Below, in pieces: positions 48,333-57,836 of a stretch of 64,000 nt of DNA. The notes under the pieces are model-generated. The model saw only the letters and a program-made list of their open reading frames with translations, did not search any database and was not told the DNA's origin. Source of the stretch: Candidatus Anaeroferrophillus wilburensis (GTDB lineage Bacteria > Desulfobacterota > Anaeroferrophillalia > Anaeroferrophillales > Anaeroferrophillaceae); the NCBI GenBank assembly GCA_016934315.1, contig JAFGSY010000028.1:1-64000 (forward strand). Direction: 5' to 3'. Position numbers and translations under genes: made by a program. Position 1 is the stretch's first letter; every line of letters starts with the position of its first letter.

Positions 48333-49862
48333 CTATACAGTCGCTTGCGGCCGGTTATGCTTCTTATATTCCAGTTTGTTCAAGGCATTGATATAGGCCT
48401 TGGCACTAGCGACGATGACATCGGTATGGGCTCCCTGGCCCATCACCGTCAGGCCCCCTTCGTCAATCCTGACAGTTACCTCGCCAAGGGCGTCCGTCCC
48501 CCCTGTAATGGATTTAATTTCATAAGTCAAGAGCTTTGGGTTCGTTCCTGTCAGCCGCTTGATCGCCTTGAACGTGGCATCAACCGGACCATCACCAAAC
48601 TCAGCCCCCTCCAGGGTTTCACCCCCCACCTCCAGTTGAATGGTGGCATTGGGAACCGAAACACTGCCGCTGTTGACATTGATATAAACCAGTTTGCAGT
48701 AGTGGGGAATGCGGATGATCTCATCGGCAATCAGGGCGTCAATATCCTCGTCGAAGACATCCTTTTTTTTATCCGACAGCTTTTTAAAAGCCTTAAATGC
48801 CACTTCCACCTGTTCATCGCTCAATTCATAGCCCAATCCCATAATCCTGTCGCGAAAAGCATGGCGACCGGAATGTTTGCCCATGACCATGCGGTTCTGG
48901 GGCAGGCCGATGGATTCAGGCGTCATGATCTCGTAGGTTGATTTCTCTTTCAGGACCCCGTCCTGGTGGATCCCCGCCTCATGGGCAAAGGCATTGGCAC
49001 CAATAATCGCCTTATTGGGCTGCACCTTGATGCCGGTTACCTGACTCACCAGCCGGCTGGTGGGATAGATCTGGGTAGTATCGATGTTGGTTTCGTAGTG
49101 CAACAGATCATGGCGAGTGCGAAAAGTCATCACCAGTTCCTCCAGTGAGGCATTCCCGGCCCGTTCCCCGATCCCATTGACGGTACATTCCACCTGCCGG
49201 GCGCCATGGACCACCGCCGCCAGCGAATTAGCCGTTGCCAGGCCAAGATCATTGTGGCAATGGACCGAAATAACCGCCCGGTCACTGTTGGGAACCTGGG
49301 CAGCAATGGTCCGGATCAACGCCCCGTACTCTTCCGGAGTTGCATAACCAACCGTATCAGGAATGTTAATGGTGGTCGCTCCCGCCTCAATAACAGCGGT
49401 GAAAATCCGGCACAGAAAAGCAATATCACTGCGGGTCGCATCCTCGGCTGAAAACTCAACATTGTCGGTCAGCGTTTTGGCATAGGTGACTGCGGCCACC
49501 GCGTCGGCCAGCACCTCATCGGCCTTCTTCTGCAGTTTGAATTTCATGTGAATGGGAGAGGTGGCAATAAATGTATGGATTCGGGGTGCCGCCGCATAGT
49601 GCAGGGCCTCCCAGGCCCGAGCGATATCCGACCGGTTGGCCCGCGCCAGGCCGGCCACTTCACACCCCCGGATTTCCTGGCTGATCATTTTAACCGCCTG
49701 GAAATCACCATCTGAAGCAATGGGAAAGCCGGCCTCGATAATATCAACCCCCAGACGCTCCAGCTGCCGGGCAACCATCAGTTTTTCCTCGATATTCATA
49801 CTGGCCCCCGGTGATTGTTCCCCGTCACGCAAGGTGGTATCAAAAATTTTTACCTGGCTCAT
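48333..49862 (-). CDS. leuA: 2-isopropylmalate synthase
   Basis: 509 residues from the ATG at 49862 (MSQVKIFDTTLRDGEQSPGA), preceded by AAAGGAGAA; the longer frame runs into the upstream terminator. DRE-TIM domain with the metal site (TTLRDGEQ, SVHCHNDLGLATANS, NGIGERAGNASLEE) and a C-terminal LeuA regulatory domain (residues about 390-500) for leucine feedback. It condenses acetyl-CoA with 2-oxoisovalerate. It is the first gene of leuA-leuC-leuD-asd, starting just after an intrinsic terminator. Confidence 0.97.
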   Translation of the reverse strand: MSQVKIFDTTLRDGEQSPGASMNIEEKLMVARQLERLGVDIIEAGFPIASDGDFQAVKMISQEIRGCEVAGLARANRSDIARAWEALHYAAAPRIHTFIATSPIHMKFKLQKKADEVLADAVAAVTYAKTLTDNVEFSAEDATRSDIAFLCRIFTAVIEAGATTINIPDTVGYATPEEYGALIRTIAAQVPNSDRAVISVHCHNDLGLATANSLAAVVHGARQVECTVNGIGERAGNASLEELVMTFRTRHDLLHYETNIDTTQIYPTSRLVSQVTGIKVQPNKAIIGANAFAHEAGIHQDGVLKEKSTYEIMTPESIGLPQNRMVMGKHSGRHAFRDRIMGLGYELSDEQVEVAFKAFKKLSDKKKDVFDEDIDALIADEIIRIPHYCKLVYINVNSGSVSVPNATIQLEVGGETLEGAEFGDGPVDATFKAIKRLTGTNPKLLTYEIKSITGGTDALGEVTVRIDEGGLTVMGQGAHTDVIVASAKAYINALNKLEYKKHNRPQATV

Positions 49863-49899
49863 TGCTTTTCTCCTTTCGGCAATAACAAGCGGTTGCAAA

Positions 49900-49938
49900 A
49901 AATAAAAAACCCCCCGTGAAGCACTTTCCCGGGGGGTT
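49900..49938 (-). terminator. Intrinsic terminator between pssA and leuA
   Basis: On the minus strand AACCCCCCG (49938-49930) pairs with CGGGGGGTT (49916-49908) around a 13-base loop, followed by a T-rich tract (TTTTTTATTTTTT region, 49907-49897). It ends the ilv-psd-pssA transcript; leuA begins about 40 bases further. A leucine-rich leader peptide, as in classical attenuation, was looked for and not seen. Confidence 0.88.
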
Positions 49939-49971
49939 ACAATCATGAGATGGCGAACAAATCAGATAGGG

Positions 49972-50712
49972 CTACATGACTTCTTCACTCTCCTCATCCC
50001 GGGAGACGGGCTTCAGTAGACCCAGCAGAACGAGCAAGCGCTCAGCCGGCCCGGAAAACGCATACAGACTGCAGAGTACAAAAAGGGTAATTTGCGGCTC
50101 CGAGGCGATAACAATAATAAAGATGGCCGCCAGCACCAACGCCATGAAGGGGGCCCGGTCCCGGTTAAGCGAATCTTTGAAACTGCGATACTTGATGGTG
50201 CTGACCATAAGAAAAGCCAGCGCGTAGGCCTGCAGGAGAACCATGACATTCCTGGCCGTACCGCTGCCGCCAAGATGATAAAAAATCATCACCGTGGTGG
50301 CGATCATGCTGGCCGCCGCCGGAATGGGCAGGCCGTTGAAAAAACCCTTGTCAGCCGTGTCGGCCTGGACGTTGTAGCGGGCCAGCCGCAAAGCCCCGCA
50401 AGCGAGGAAAAGAAAGGCTGCCAGCCAGCCAAAACGACCATACTCAAGCAGCCCCCATGAAAAAACCAGCAGCGCCGGGGCCACCCCGAAGGAAACCAGA
50501 TCGGCCAGGGAATCAAACTCCATGCCGAAACGGCTGGTGGCCTTCATCAAGCGGGCAATTTTGCCATCAAGGATATCAAAGACATTGGCCAGGATGATTG
50601 CGGTCGCCGCCAGTTGGAAATCACCCTTAATCACGGAAATAATCGCGAAAAACCCGCAGAACAGGTTTCCCATGGTAAACAGATTGGGCAGAATATACAC
50701 ACCACGGATCAT
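49972..50712 (-). CDS. pssA: CDP-diacylglycerol--serine O-phosphatidyltransferase
   Basis: 246 residues with about six membrane helices. The CDP-alcohol phosphatidyltransferase motif is complete: DGKIARLMKATSRFGMEFDS, then LAD, giving the D..D...G...D...D metal site. It makes phosphatidylserine from CDP-diacylglycerol and serine at the inner membrane. A good AAAGGA site precedes the ATG. It follows psd, so phosphatidylserine is made and then decarboxylated to phosphatidylethanolamine by products of neighbouring genes. Confidence 0.96.
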   Translation of the reverse strand: MIRGVYILPNLFTMGNLFCGFFAIISVIKGDFQLAATAIILANVFDILDGKIARLMKATSRFGMEFDSLADLVSFGVAPALLVFSWGLLEYGRFGWLAAFLFLACGALRLARYNVQADTADKGFFNGLPIPAAASMIATTVMIFYHLGGSGTARNVMVLLQAYALAFLMVSTIKYRSFKDSLNRDRAPFMALVLAAIFIIVIASEPQITLFVLCSLYAFSGPAERLLVLLGLLKPVSRDEESEEVM

Positions 50713-50777
50713 CGTGAAGTCCTTTCAAGCAGTACGCCGGCCGACGCTTTGCCGCTCATCACCGGCAGTCGGAAAGA

Positions 50778-51440
50778 TCAATCGTAGTGCAGATAGCCAA
50801 GAACCGTCTCGCCGGCCCGCACCCGCTGGCCGGGGTGGACGTTGATAATCGTTTCAACCGGCAGGTAGACATCCAGCCGGGAACCAAACCGGATCAGGCC
50901 AAACCGCTCACTCTTAACAACTTTATCTTCAGGTGCCAGGTTGCAAACGATGCGCCGGGCAACCAAGCCGGCTATCTGGACAAAAGCGATTCTGCTCTTC
51001 CAGAAGGTTTCCAGAATAACTTCCTGACGCTCATTTTCCGCCGAGGCTTTATCAAGATTGGCGGAGAAGAACTTTCCCGGATGATAGCGCGTTTCAACGA
51101 TGGTCCCGTTGATGGGTATCCGGTTCACATGAACGTCAAACAGAGACATGAAAATACTGATTTTTATGCACTTCTGCCGACCATATACCTCAGATCCATC
51201 CAACTGGTCAACTAAAAGTACCTTGCCGTCCGCCGGCGAGGCGACGGCGTTCTCCAACATCGGGGCAAACCGCTCCGGGTCACGAAAGAAAAAGGCGGTG
51301 AACAGTGCCAGGAAAAAAAACAGTTTACCCAACATGCTCCAGCCGAACAGGAGGCACAAGAAGGAAACCCCCAGGAAAATAGCAATAAAACGATAGCCTT
51401 CAGGATTGATAGACTTCACCAGTGGCAGATCTTTCAGCAT
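50778..51440 (-). CDS. psd: Phosphatidylserine decarboxylase proenzyme
   Basis: 220 residues from the ATG at 51440, 10 bases after ACAGGA (a GTG at 51449 is possible). This is the short type: an N-terminal hydrophobic pair of helices (FIAIFLGVSFLCLLFGWSML, then LFFFLALFTAFFFRDP), VASPADGKVLLVDQLDG, MSLFDVHVNRIP, and the self-cleavage site RFGSRLDVYLP, where the Ser becomes the pyruvoyl cofactor. It makes phosphatidylethanolamine. It lies between ilvC and pssA, embedded in the amino acid gene cluster. Confidence 0.95.
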   Translation of the reverse strand: MLKDLPLVKSINPEGYRFIAIFLGVSFLCLLFGWSMLGKLFFFLALFTAFFFRDPERFAPMLENAVASPADGKVLLVDQLDGSEVYGRQKCIKISIFMSLFDVHVNRIPINGTIVETRYHPGKFFSANLDKASAENERQEVILETFWKSRIAFVQIAGLVARRIVCNLAPEDKVVKSERFGLIRFGSRLDVYLPVETIINVHPGQRVRAGETVLGYLHYD

Positions 51441-51558
51441 GATATTCACATCCTGTCATGTAATGAACGGTGGACGGCATCCGGTTGATGGTGGACAGGG
51501 ACAATTTGTAATCCTCTACCGTACACCTTGTACCGTAAACCTTTTACCCTTTTTTTAT

Positions 51559-52575
51559 TCAGTTCTTTTTACGGTCAACCAGCTTATCCTGGTTCAACCA
51601 GCTCATCATCCGGCGCAGCTTGCCGCCGACCACCTCAATCTGGTGCTCTTCGCCGATCCTGGTCAAGGCGTTGAACATCGGCCGATTGGCCATATTCTCC
51701 AGAATCCACTCCCGGGCAAAAGAACCATTCTGAATCTCCTCCAGAATGTCAACCATTGCCGCCCTACTCTCCTCATTGATGACCCGGGGACCACGGGTCA
51801 GATCACCAAACTGGGCCGTATTGCTGATCGAATAACGCATATTGGCAATGCCACCCTCATAAATCAAGTCGACAATCAGCTTCATTTCATGAACACACTC
51901 AAAGTAGGCCATTTCCGGAGCATAACCCGCATCCACCAGGGTTTCAAATCCAGCCCGCATCAACTCGGTAACCCCTCCACAGAGCACTGCCTGTTCACCA
52001 AACAGATCGGTTTCCGTCTCTTCCTTGAACGTCGTTTCAATGATGCCGGCCCGGCCGCCGCCTATACCACAAGCATAGGCCAGTGCCACGTCGCGAGTGT
52101 CACCGCTGTCATCCTGGTGGATCGCAATCAGGGTGGGCACCCCCATACCCTTACGGTATTCATGGCGCACCAAGTGACCCGGTCCCTTCGGTGCCGCCAT
52201 GAATACATTAACCCCTGGCGGCGGGGCAATCTGGCCATAATGAATATTGAAGCCGTGGGCAAACGCCAAGTACTTACCCGCCACGAGATGAGGGGCAATA
52301 TCCTGACTATAGAGAACAGCCTGATGCTCATCAGGCACTAAAATCATAATGATATCAGCCTGCTGAACCGCAGCTGGAATTTCCATGAGTTTCAGCCCGC
52401 TGTTGGCTGCTTTTTCCCATGAACTGCCTCCACGACGCAGACCAACCACAACGTCAAAACCGCTTTCGTGGAGATTGTGGGCATGCGCATGCCCCTGACT
52501 GCCATAACCAAGAACGGTAATGTTCTTCCCCTTGAGGATGGTCAAATCAGCATCTTTCTCATAATACATAGTCAT
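51559..52575 (-). CDS. ilvC: Ketol-acid reductoisomerase
   Basis: 338 residues, class I (short) form. Rossmann motif [19 protein letters not shown]; the cofactor loop [11 protein letters not shown] carries the Arg and Ser residues expected for NADPH preference. The metal-binding core is seen in [12 protein letters not shown] and [20 protein letters not shown]. It performs the second step of valine and isoleucine synthesis (acetolactate to dihydroxyisovalerate). It follows ilvN. Confidence 0.97.
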   Translation of the reverse strand: MTMYYEKDADLTILKGKNITVLGYGSQGHAHAHNLHESGFDVVVGLRRGGSSWEKAANSGLKLMEIPAAVQQADIIMILVPDEHQAVLYSQDIAPHLVAGKYLAFAHGFNIHYGQIAPPPGVNVFMAAPKGPGHLVRHEYRKGMGVPTLIAIHQDDSGDTRDVALAYACGIGGGRAGIIETTFKEETETDLFGEQAVLCGGVTELMRAGFETLVDAGYAPEMAYFECVHEMKLIVDLIYEGGIANMRYSISNTAQFGDLTRGPRVINEESRAAMVDILEEIQNGSFAREWILENMANRPMFNALTRIGEEHQIEVVGGKLRRMMSWLNQDKLVDRKKN

Positions 52576-52622
52576 CTGTTATTGCTCCCGAAAAGGTTTG
52601 CTGCAACAGCTCCATATAGTGG

Positions 52623-53132
52623 TCACGCAGCTTTGATTTTTGACCGTGTGCGGCTCTTTGCCTCACGGTTCATTGCCACCACCCCAGTCCTGTTGACCTC
52701 TTTGATACCATAAGGAACCAAAACGTCAAGGAATGCCTGCAATTTGTCTTCACTACCGGTGATTTCAACAATTGCCGATTTGGCCGCCATATCTATGATT
52801 CGAGCCCGAAAAACATCGACAATCTGCAGAACCTCCAACCGCCGGCCACCTTCAACCGCCACCTTCACCAGCATCAGTCCCCGGGTAACATGATCGGTAT
52901 CCGTATAATCCACCACCTTAATGACATTAATGAGCTTATTGAGCTGTTTGGTTATCTGCTCAATGATCTGCTCTTCACCGCAAGTTACAATGGTCATCTG
53001 GGACAGGCCGGAGTCCTCGGTTTCCGCCACGGTCAGACTTTCGATATTGAAGCCACGGCCACTGAAAAGAGCCGAGATGCGTGACAAGACACCAAACTCG
53101 TTCTCAACCAGCACGCCAATAATATGTTTCAT
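52623..53132 (-). CDS. ilvN: Acetolactate synthase small (regulatory) subunit
   Basis: 169 residues. Starts with the ACT domain (HIIGVLVENEFGVLSRISAL, then FSGRGFNIESLTV) and has the C-terminal ALS_ss domain (RGLMLVKVAVEGGRR). It confers feedback inhibition by valine on the catalytic subunit. It begins about 40 bases after ilvB. Confidence 0.97.
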   Translation of the reverse strand: MKHIIGVLVENEFGVLSRISALFSGRGFNIESLTVAETEDSGLSQMTIVTCGEEQIIEQITKQLNKLINVIKVVDYTDTDHVTRGLMLVKVAVEGGRRLEVLQIVDVFRARIIDMAAKSAIVEITGSEDKLQAFLDVLVPYGIKEVNRTGVVAMNREAKSRTRSKIKAA

Positions 53133-53173
53133 GGATCGATCGCTCCTGCGGCAAGGCTGCCGGCATGGTGTTT

Positions 53174-54868
53174 CTATACCAGCAGCATTTTGGAGATGGG
53201 TTGGCCGGCCGGCACCATGGGATACACATTCTCCTCCTTGGCCACCACCACATCCACCAGCACCGGCTTATCGACTGCAAACGCTTGCTCCAGTACCGGC
53301 ACTACTTCCGCGGGCCTGGTGGCTCGCAAGCCAACGGCACCATAGGCCTCAGCCAGCTTGACAAAATCAGGCACCGAAACCATTTCAGTGGCAGAGTAAT
53401 GCTTGGCAAAAAATAGCTCCTGCCATTGACGGACCATCCCCAAATAACCGTTATTAAGAATGATCACCTTTACCGGCAGTTGATACTGGACCACGGTAGC
53501 CAACTCCTGGATATTCATCTGGATACTGCCATCACCGGCAATATCAATCACCAGGCGGTCGGGAAAAGCAACCTGCGCACCCAGGGCCGCCGGCAAACCA
53601 TAGCCCATGGTACCCAGGCCGCCGGAGGTCAGCCAGGTCCGCGGCCTGGTAAACTGATAGAACTGGGCCGCCCACATCTGGTTCTGCCCCACCTCGGTAC
53701 TGATAATCGGCTGCCGGTCCCGGGTCAAGGCGTAGATTTGTTCTACCACATACTGGGGTTTGATCACTTCATCCTGGATATAGGCCAGCTTGTGCAGCTC
53801 TTTCCACTTGGCAACTCTACTCAACCAGTCATCATGGCCACCGGCAAAGGCAGCCGCTTCCCCGCTCAGTTCATCGACCACCACCTGCATCTTGGTCATC
53901 ACGTCCAGCACATCGCCGACAATGGGGATATCAACCTTGATATTTTTGCTGATCGAGGTGGGATCGATATCAATATGAATTATTCTCGCTCCCGGAGCAA
54001 ACTCGTCGATCCGGCCGGTGACCCGATCATCAAAGCGGGCCCCGATGGCAACCAGGACATCACTTTCCGTTACCGCCATATTGGCCCGGTAGGTACCATG
54101 CATGCCGAGCATACCCAAGGAAAGATCGTGATCCTCGGGAAAGGCACCCAGCCCCATGAGTGTGGTAGTCACTGGAATCTGGAGCCTGATTGCCAGCCTG
54201 GTAATAACCTCGGCGGCATCAGCCAGAATTGCTCCGCCGCCGACATAAAAAAGCGGCCGTTTGGCTTTCAGCAGTGTCCGCAAGGCTTTGCGCAACTGGC
54301 CTGGGTGACCTTCATAGGTGGGATTATAGCCCCGCAAAACAACCTTTTCAGGATACTCATAGACGGCACTGCTGACCAGTATATCTTTGGGCAGGTCAAT
54401 CAGCACCGGCCCCGGCCGGCCGGAACGGGCGATGTGAAATGCCTCCTTGATGATCCGGGGCAACTCTTTGACATCTTTGACCAAGTAGTTGTGCTTGGTG
54501 CAGGGGCGGGTGATCCCGACAATATCTGCTTCCTGGAACGCGTCATTGCCAATCAGGGCGGTGGGCACCTGACCGGTAAAAACAACCAGAGGAATGGAAT
54601 CCATATAGGCAGTGGCAAGTCCAGTTACGGTATTGGTTGCCCCCGGTCCCGAGGTCACCAGGGCAACACCCACCTCTCCCGTTGCCCGGGCGTAACCATC
54701 AGCAGCATGCACCGCCGCCTGTTCGTGGCGAACGAGGTAGTGACGAAAGCTGAAATTGGGCATTTCATCATAAAGGTTGATCACCGCTCCCCCGGGGTAG
54801 CCAAAGACCGCCTTTACCCCCTCGATCTGCAGTGACTGCAAGACCATCTGCGCCCCGGTTTTCTTCAC
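53174..54868 (-). CDS. ilvB: Acetolactate synthase large subunit
   Basis: 564 residues from the GTG at 54868, seven bases after GGAAGGAG; the frame runs to 54898 in a less likely TTG start. Three thiamine-diphosphate enzyme domains are evident: the N-terminal PYR domain ([32 protein letters not shown]), the central domain ([15 protein letters not shown]) and the C-terminal PP domain with [18 protein letters not shown] and [16 protein letters not shown]. It makes 2-acetolactate or 2-aceto-2-hydroxybutyrate. It follows a small DUF465 gene. Confidence 0.97.
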   Translation of the reverse strand: MKKTGAQMVLQSLQIEGVKAVFGYPGGAVINLYDEMPNFSFRHYLVRHEQAAVHAADGYARATGEVGVALVTSGPGATNTVTGLATAYMDSIPLVVFTGQVPTALIGNDAFQEADIVGITRPCTKHNYLVKDVKELPRIIKEAFHIARSGRPGPVLIDLPKDILVSSAVYEYPEKVVLRGYNPTYEGHPGQLRKALRTLLKAKRPLFYVGGGAILADAAEVITRLAIRLQIPVTTTLMGLGAFPEDHDLSLGMLGMHGTYRANMAVTESDVLVAIGARFDDRVTGRIDEFAPGARIIHIDIDPTSISKNIKVDIPIVGDVLDVMTKMQVVVDELSGEAAAFAGGHDDWLSRVAKWKELHKLAYIQDEVIKPQYVVEQIYALTRDRQPIISTEVGQNQMWAAQFYQFTRPRTWLTSGGLGTMGYGLPAALGAQVAFPDRLVIDIAGDGSIQMNIQELATVVQYQLPVKVIILNNGYLGMVRQWQELFFAKHYSATEMVSVPDFVKLAEAYGAVGLRATRPAEVVPVLEQAFAVDKPVLVDVVVAKEENVYPMVPAGQPISKMLLV

Positions 54869-54908
54869 CCGTTCGCTCCTTCCGATGGTTGGTCCCAACG
54901 TTGTTTAT

Positions 54909-55136
54909 TCACGCCCGCTGAGCATACTCAGCCATCAGGCGAAACAGCTTGTCTTTTGCCTTCAGCTTGAGCTTTTTCAACTGGGCCTCCTCCAGCTCCT
55001 CTTCCGGAGTCAAGTACGGCTTATTGACAAAAACCTGCAACTGTTGGTCGTACTTTCGATGCTCTTGGAATGTCTGGTTAAAGTCCTCACTTTGCCGGCA
55101 TAACGTCTCAACCAGCTGTTCGTCGGAAAGCGACAT
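54909..55136 (-). CDS. DUF465 (YdcH-like) small coiled-coil protein
   Basis: 75 residues from the ATG at 55136, seven bases after AAAGGGG; the ATG at 55142 is too close. The sequence is mostly helical: SDEQLVETLCRQSEDFNQTF, EHRKYDQQLQVF, LTPEEELEEAQLKKLKLKAK and DKLFRLMAEY, the pattern of DUF465 proteins (HxxYDxxLxxL, followed by a Lys/Leu-rich helix). Function unknown. It is the first gene of the ilvB-ilvN-ilvC-psd-pssA series, 40 bases before ilvB. Confidence 0.88.
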   Translation of the reverse strand: MSLSDEQLVETLCRQSEDFNQTFQEHRKYDQQLQVFVNKPYLTPEEELEEAQLKKLKLKAKDKLFRLMAEYAQRA

Positions 55137-55377
55137 ACACATACCCCTTTGCAAACCGAGACAGTTCATCAAGAAACCAGCTATTTCCGACCGGGAAATC
55201 AGCTCTCAGGCATCAGGACAACAACTCCCTATGCTTGATGAAACTCCTGCAACCTGAAAAACTTGCGGGAAAAACACTCGTTTCCGGATAAACTTGAGTT
55301 AGCAGAGAACGTCATGCCACCTGCGCCACACCCGAGCTGCAACTGGCACCCCCATAACAGTTCCTCTCTTTTCCCAA

Positions 55378-55406
55378 GTAATAATTAATCTGGGCACTTT
55401 TGTCAA
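55378..55406 (-). promoter_or_regulatory. Candidate sigma70-type promoter of the DUF465-ilv-psd-pss operon
   Basis: Minus strand TTGACA (55406-55401), a 17-base spacer and TATTAC (55383-55378). The -35 matches consensus fully and the spacing is ideal. It implies a leader of about 235 bases before the DUF465 start. That leader contains a paired element at 55179-55204 (AGCTATTTCC / GGAAATCAGCT) and an outer pairing (55163-55173 with 55234-55245), which may be regulatory. Confidence 0.6.
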
Positions 55407-55457
55407 GAAATGCAGGAAAGAGCCACAGGGACAGCAAAACACCCCCATATGCCGAGA

Positions 55458-56498
55458 TCAGGGAGCAAGCGGAACGGCTTCAAGGCCAGCCTGTTCATTA
55501 AAACCAAGCATGATATTCATATTCTGCACTGCCTGGCCGGCCGCCCCTTTTACCAGATTGTCAATGGCCGTTAACACGACCAGCAGACCCTCTTCAGGCT
55601 TCAAGACCATCCCCATATCGCAATAATTTGAACCTCTGACGGCAGCAACGGTCGGCAGGCTTCCTGCCGGCAGCAAACGGACAAAAAATTCACCGCCGTA
55701 GGCATCCTCGTACAAAGCTTTGATATCTTCAGAAGAGTAGCTGTTCTTCAACGGAACATAGATTGTTGACAATATCCCCCGGTTGATGGGCACCAGATGG
55801 GGAACGAACAGAATGCGGCTGTGACCACCAAAGGAGCGATCAACCTGCTCCTGGATTTCCGGCTGGTGGCGATGCATGCCAACTTTATAAGCCTTAAATG
55901 ATTCATTCACCTCGCAATAGAGACTACCGGTCGCCAACCCCCGGCCGGCACCGCTGGTGCCGGATTTGGCATCAATAATAACCGGCTGATCAGCAGCCGC
56001 CATCCCCTGGCGAAAGAGGGGGGTCAGGGCCAGGATGGCACCGGTGGGATAACAGCCGGGATTACCGACAATATCGGCTTTGCTGATCGCCTCGCGATGC
56101 AATTCCGGCAATCCGTATACCGCTGCAGCAAGCAAGTCTTTACGACTGTGCTCTTGATACCATGATTCATAAAGGCTCACATCGGTAAACCGGTAATCTG
56201 CACTGAGATCGATAACCTTTTTACCCGCCTCATAAAAATCAGCCACCACCTCCATGGCCGTTTTGTGCGGCAGAGCGGTAAAAACCACATCAACCTGATC
56301 TTTAATGGCAGCATAGTCATTAGGGCAAAAGACAAGAGAACAAATTCCCCGCAGGGATGGGAAAACAACAGCAACCTCTTCGCCGGCATACTGACGCGAG
56401 GTAACCACCGCCAGTTCCACCTGAGGATGACGAGACAGTATCCTGATTAATTCTACACCTGTATAACCGCTTGCGCCAACAACGGCAACCCGAACCAT
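55458..56498 (-). CDS. argC: N-acetyl-gamma-glutamyl-phosphate reductase
   Basis: 346 residues from the ATG at 56498, which has GAGAGG eight bases upstream; a GTG at 56507 is less likely. Rossmann start VAVVGASGYTGVELIRIL and catalytic Cys in VGNPGCYPTGAIL; later HRHQPEIQEQ and FVPHLVPINRGI. It reduces N-acetylglutamyl phosphate to the semialdehyde in arginine synthesis. It follows rplM-rpsI, but a terminator lies between, so expression by read-through or an own promoter is needed. Confidence 0.96.
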   Translation of the reverse strand: MVRVAVVGASGYTGVELIRILSRHPQVELAVVTSRQYAGEEVAVVFPSLRGICSLVFCPNDYAAIKDQVDVVFTALPHKTAMEVVADFYEAGKKVIDLSADYRFTDVSLYESWYQEHSRKDLLAAAVYGLPELHREAISKADIVGNPGCYPTGAILALTPLFRQGMAAADQPVIIDAKSGTSGAGRGLATGSLYCEVNESFKAYKVGMHRHQPEIQEQVDRSFGGHSRILFVPHLVPINRGILSTIYVPLKNSYSSEDIKALYEDAYGGEFFVRLLPAGSLPTVAAVRGSNYCDMGMVLKPEEGLLVVLTAIDNLVKGAAGQAVQNMNIMLGFNEQAGLEAVPLAP

Positions 56499-56663
56499 GG
56501 GGGACACCTCTCAATCATTCATGGGTTTGATGTTAGGCCGACAGGCCCCTCCATACAGGATGATTCCTGCGTCTGGAGGCTGTCAAGAAAAAGGTTTTCA
56601 CCAAAACCGCCGGCAACCTTACCCCAAGACAACTTCCATCAGGTTGCCTCAGCCAAAGTTAGT

Positions 56664-56697
56664 CGCATAAAAAAAGGAGGTCATAAAAAGACCTCCT
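56664..56697 (-). terminator. Intrinsic terminator after rpsI
   Basis: On the minus strand AGGAGGTC (56697-56690) pairs with GACCTCCT (56682-56675) around a 7-base loop and is followed by a run of T's (56674-56668). It lies about 80 bases past the rpsI stop and ends the rplM-rpsI transcript before argC. Confidence 0.9.
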
Positions 56698-56775
56698 GAA
56701 ACTTGCTCACCAACGTCACGGAATCGCCCATCAGCAGTCGAACAGAGTAGTAATCGCCAACCGGACGTGCAGGGA

Positions 56776-57168
56776 TTAACGCTTGGAAAACTGAAAACGC
56801 GCCCGAGCGCCGCGCTGACCATATTTTTTCCGCTCTTTCATTCGCGCGTCACGGGTCAGGAAGCCGGCCTTTTTCAATACCGGTCGGAACTCGGCATTAT
56901 ATTCCAGCAGGGCTTTAGAGATACCATGTTTAACCGCCCCTGCCTGCCCGGTAACGCCACCACCCCGAACCGTAACCATGACATCAAGGCTGCTGTCCGT
57001 TGCCGTTGCCTGCAATGGCTGATACACCAGCTTTTGGGCTGCACCAACCGAAAAATACTCTGCCATCGGCTTATTATTAACCACCATCGCCCCGGCACCC
57101 TCACTCAACCAGACGCGGGCTACAGCTGATTTTCTTCTTCCCGTTGCGTAAAAACGTTTCGTACCCAT
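56776..57168 (-). CDS. rpsI: 30S ribosomal protein S9
   Basis: 130 residues from the ATG at 57168 ([20 protein letters not shown]). The S9 core [20 protein letters not shown] and the basic C-terminal tail ending RARFQFSKR, which reaches the ribosomal P site, are intact. It follows rplM by 77 bases, the usual arrangement. Confidence 0.98.
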   Translation of the reverse strand: MGTKRFYATGRRKSAVARVWLSEGAGAMVVNNKPMAEYFSVGAAQKLVYQPLQATATDSSLDVMVTVRGGGVTGQAGAVKHGISKALLEYNAEFRPVLKKAGFLTRDARMKERKKYGQRGARARFQFSKR

Positions 57169-57245
57169 GCTCTCATCATCCATTCTGTCAGCAAAAAATT
57201 AACCGGTCCCGCTTCAACCGGAACCGCATCTCGTATGTGATGTCG

Positions 57246-57674
57246 TTACACCTCGCGGGCAGCCGGCTGCTGCGCCTGATGGGGATGCTCTTTGCCGGCA
57301 TACACCTTGAGTTTTTTGAACATCTTACGCCCCAGCCGGTTTTTCGGCATCATGCCCTTAACCGCCAGGCGAATCAACTCCTCAGGTTTTTTATCCAGTA
57401 GCTTTTCAGCTGAAATTGATCGTATCCCCCCCGGGTAACCGGTGTGATGATGATACATTTTATCAGCCATTTTATTGCCGGTCAACCTGATATCCTGAGC
57501 ATTAACCACCACCACAAAATCACCGGTATCAACATGAGGGGTATAGATCGGCTTATTTTTACCCCGCAGGATATCTGCTATCTCAGTTGCCAACCGGCCA
57601 AGCACTTTCCCCTTGGCATCAATAACATGCCAGGCGTGCTCGACGTTTTCATTCTTAGCCATAAAGGTCTTCAT
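57246..57674 (-). CDS. rplM: 50S ribosomal protein L13
   Basis: 142 residues from the ATG at 57674 ([20 protein letters not shown]), preceded by GTGGAGA; the frame reaching 57695 adds seven non-homologous residues. Family marks: [25 protein letters not shown]-type [14 protein letters not shown] and [20 protein letters not shown]. It binds 23S rRNA early in 50S assembly. It is first in rplM-rpsI. Confidence 0.98.
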   Translation of the reverse strand: MKTFMAKNENVEHAWHVIDAKGKVLGRLATEIADILRGKNKPIYTPHVDTGDFVVVVNAQDIRLTGNKMADKMYHHHTGYPGGIRSISAEKLLDKKPEELIRLAVKGMMPKNRLGRKMFKKLKVYAGKEHPHQAQQPAAREV

Positions 57675-57836
57675 TGATTTTCTCCACTTGAACACAGTTT
57701 ACCGCTGCCGTGCCATTATCCCAGCCAGCAACGCCAAAGAGGACATCACCTAATATAATCATCCTGCTTTGTCAAGCTTTTTCTGCTCTTTCTACCGACA
57801 AAAAGATAGGCTGATAACGGGTTGTCGGAAACGCGT

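Noticed and set aside
49862-49946. Possible leader peptide before leuA
   Set aside because: The short frame has only two leucines and overlaps an ordinary intrinsic terminator; it does not look like a leucine attenuator.
53426-54835. 469-residue open frame on the + strand
   Set aside because: Antisense shadow of ilvB with no recognisable domain.
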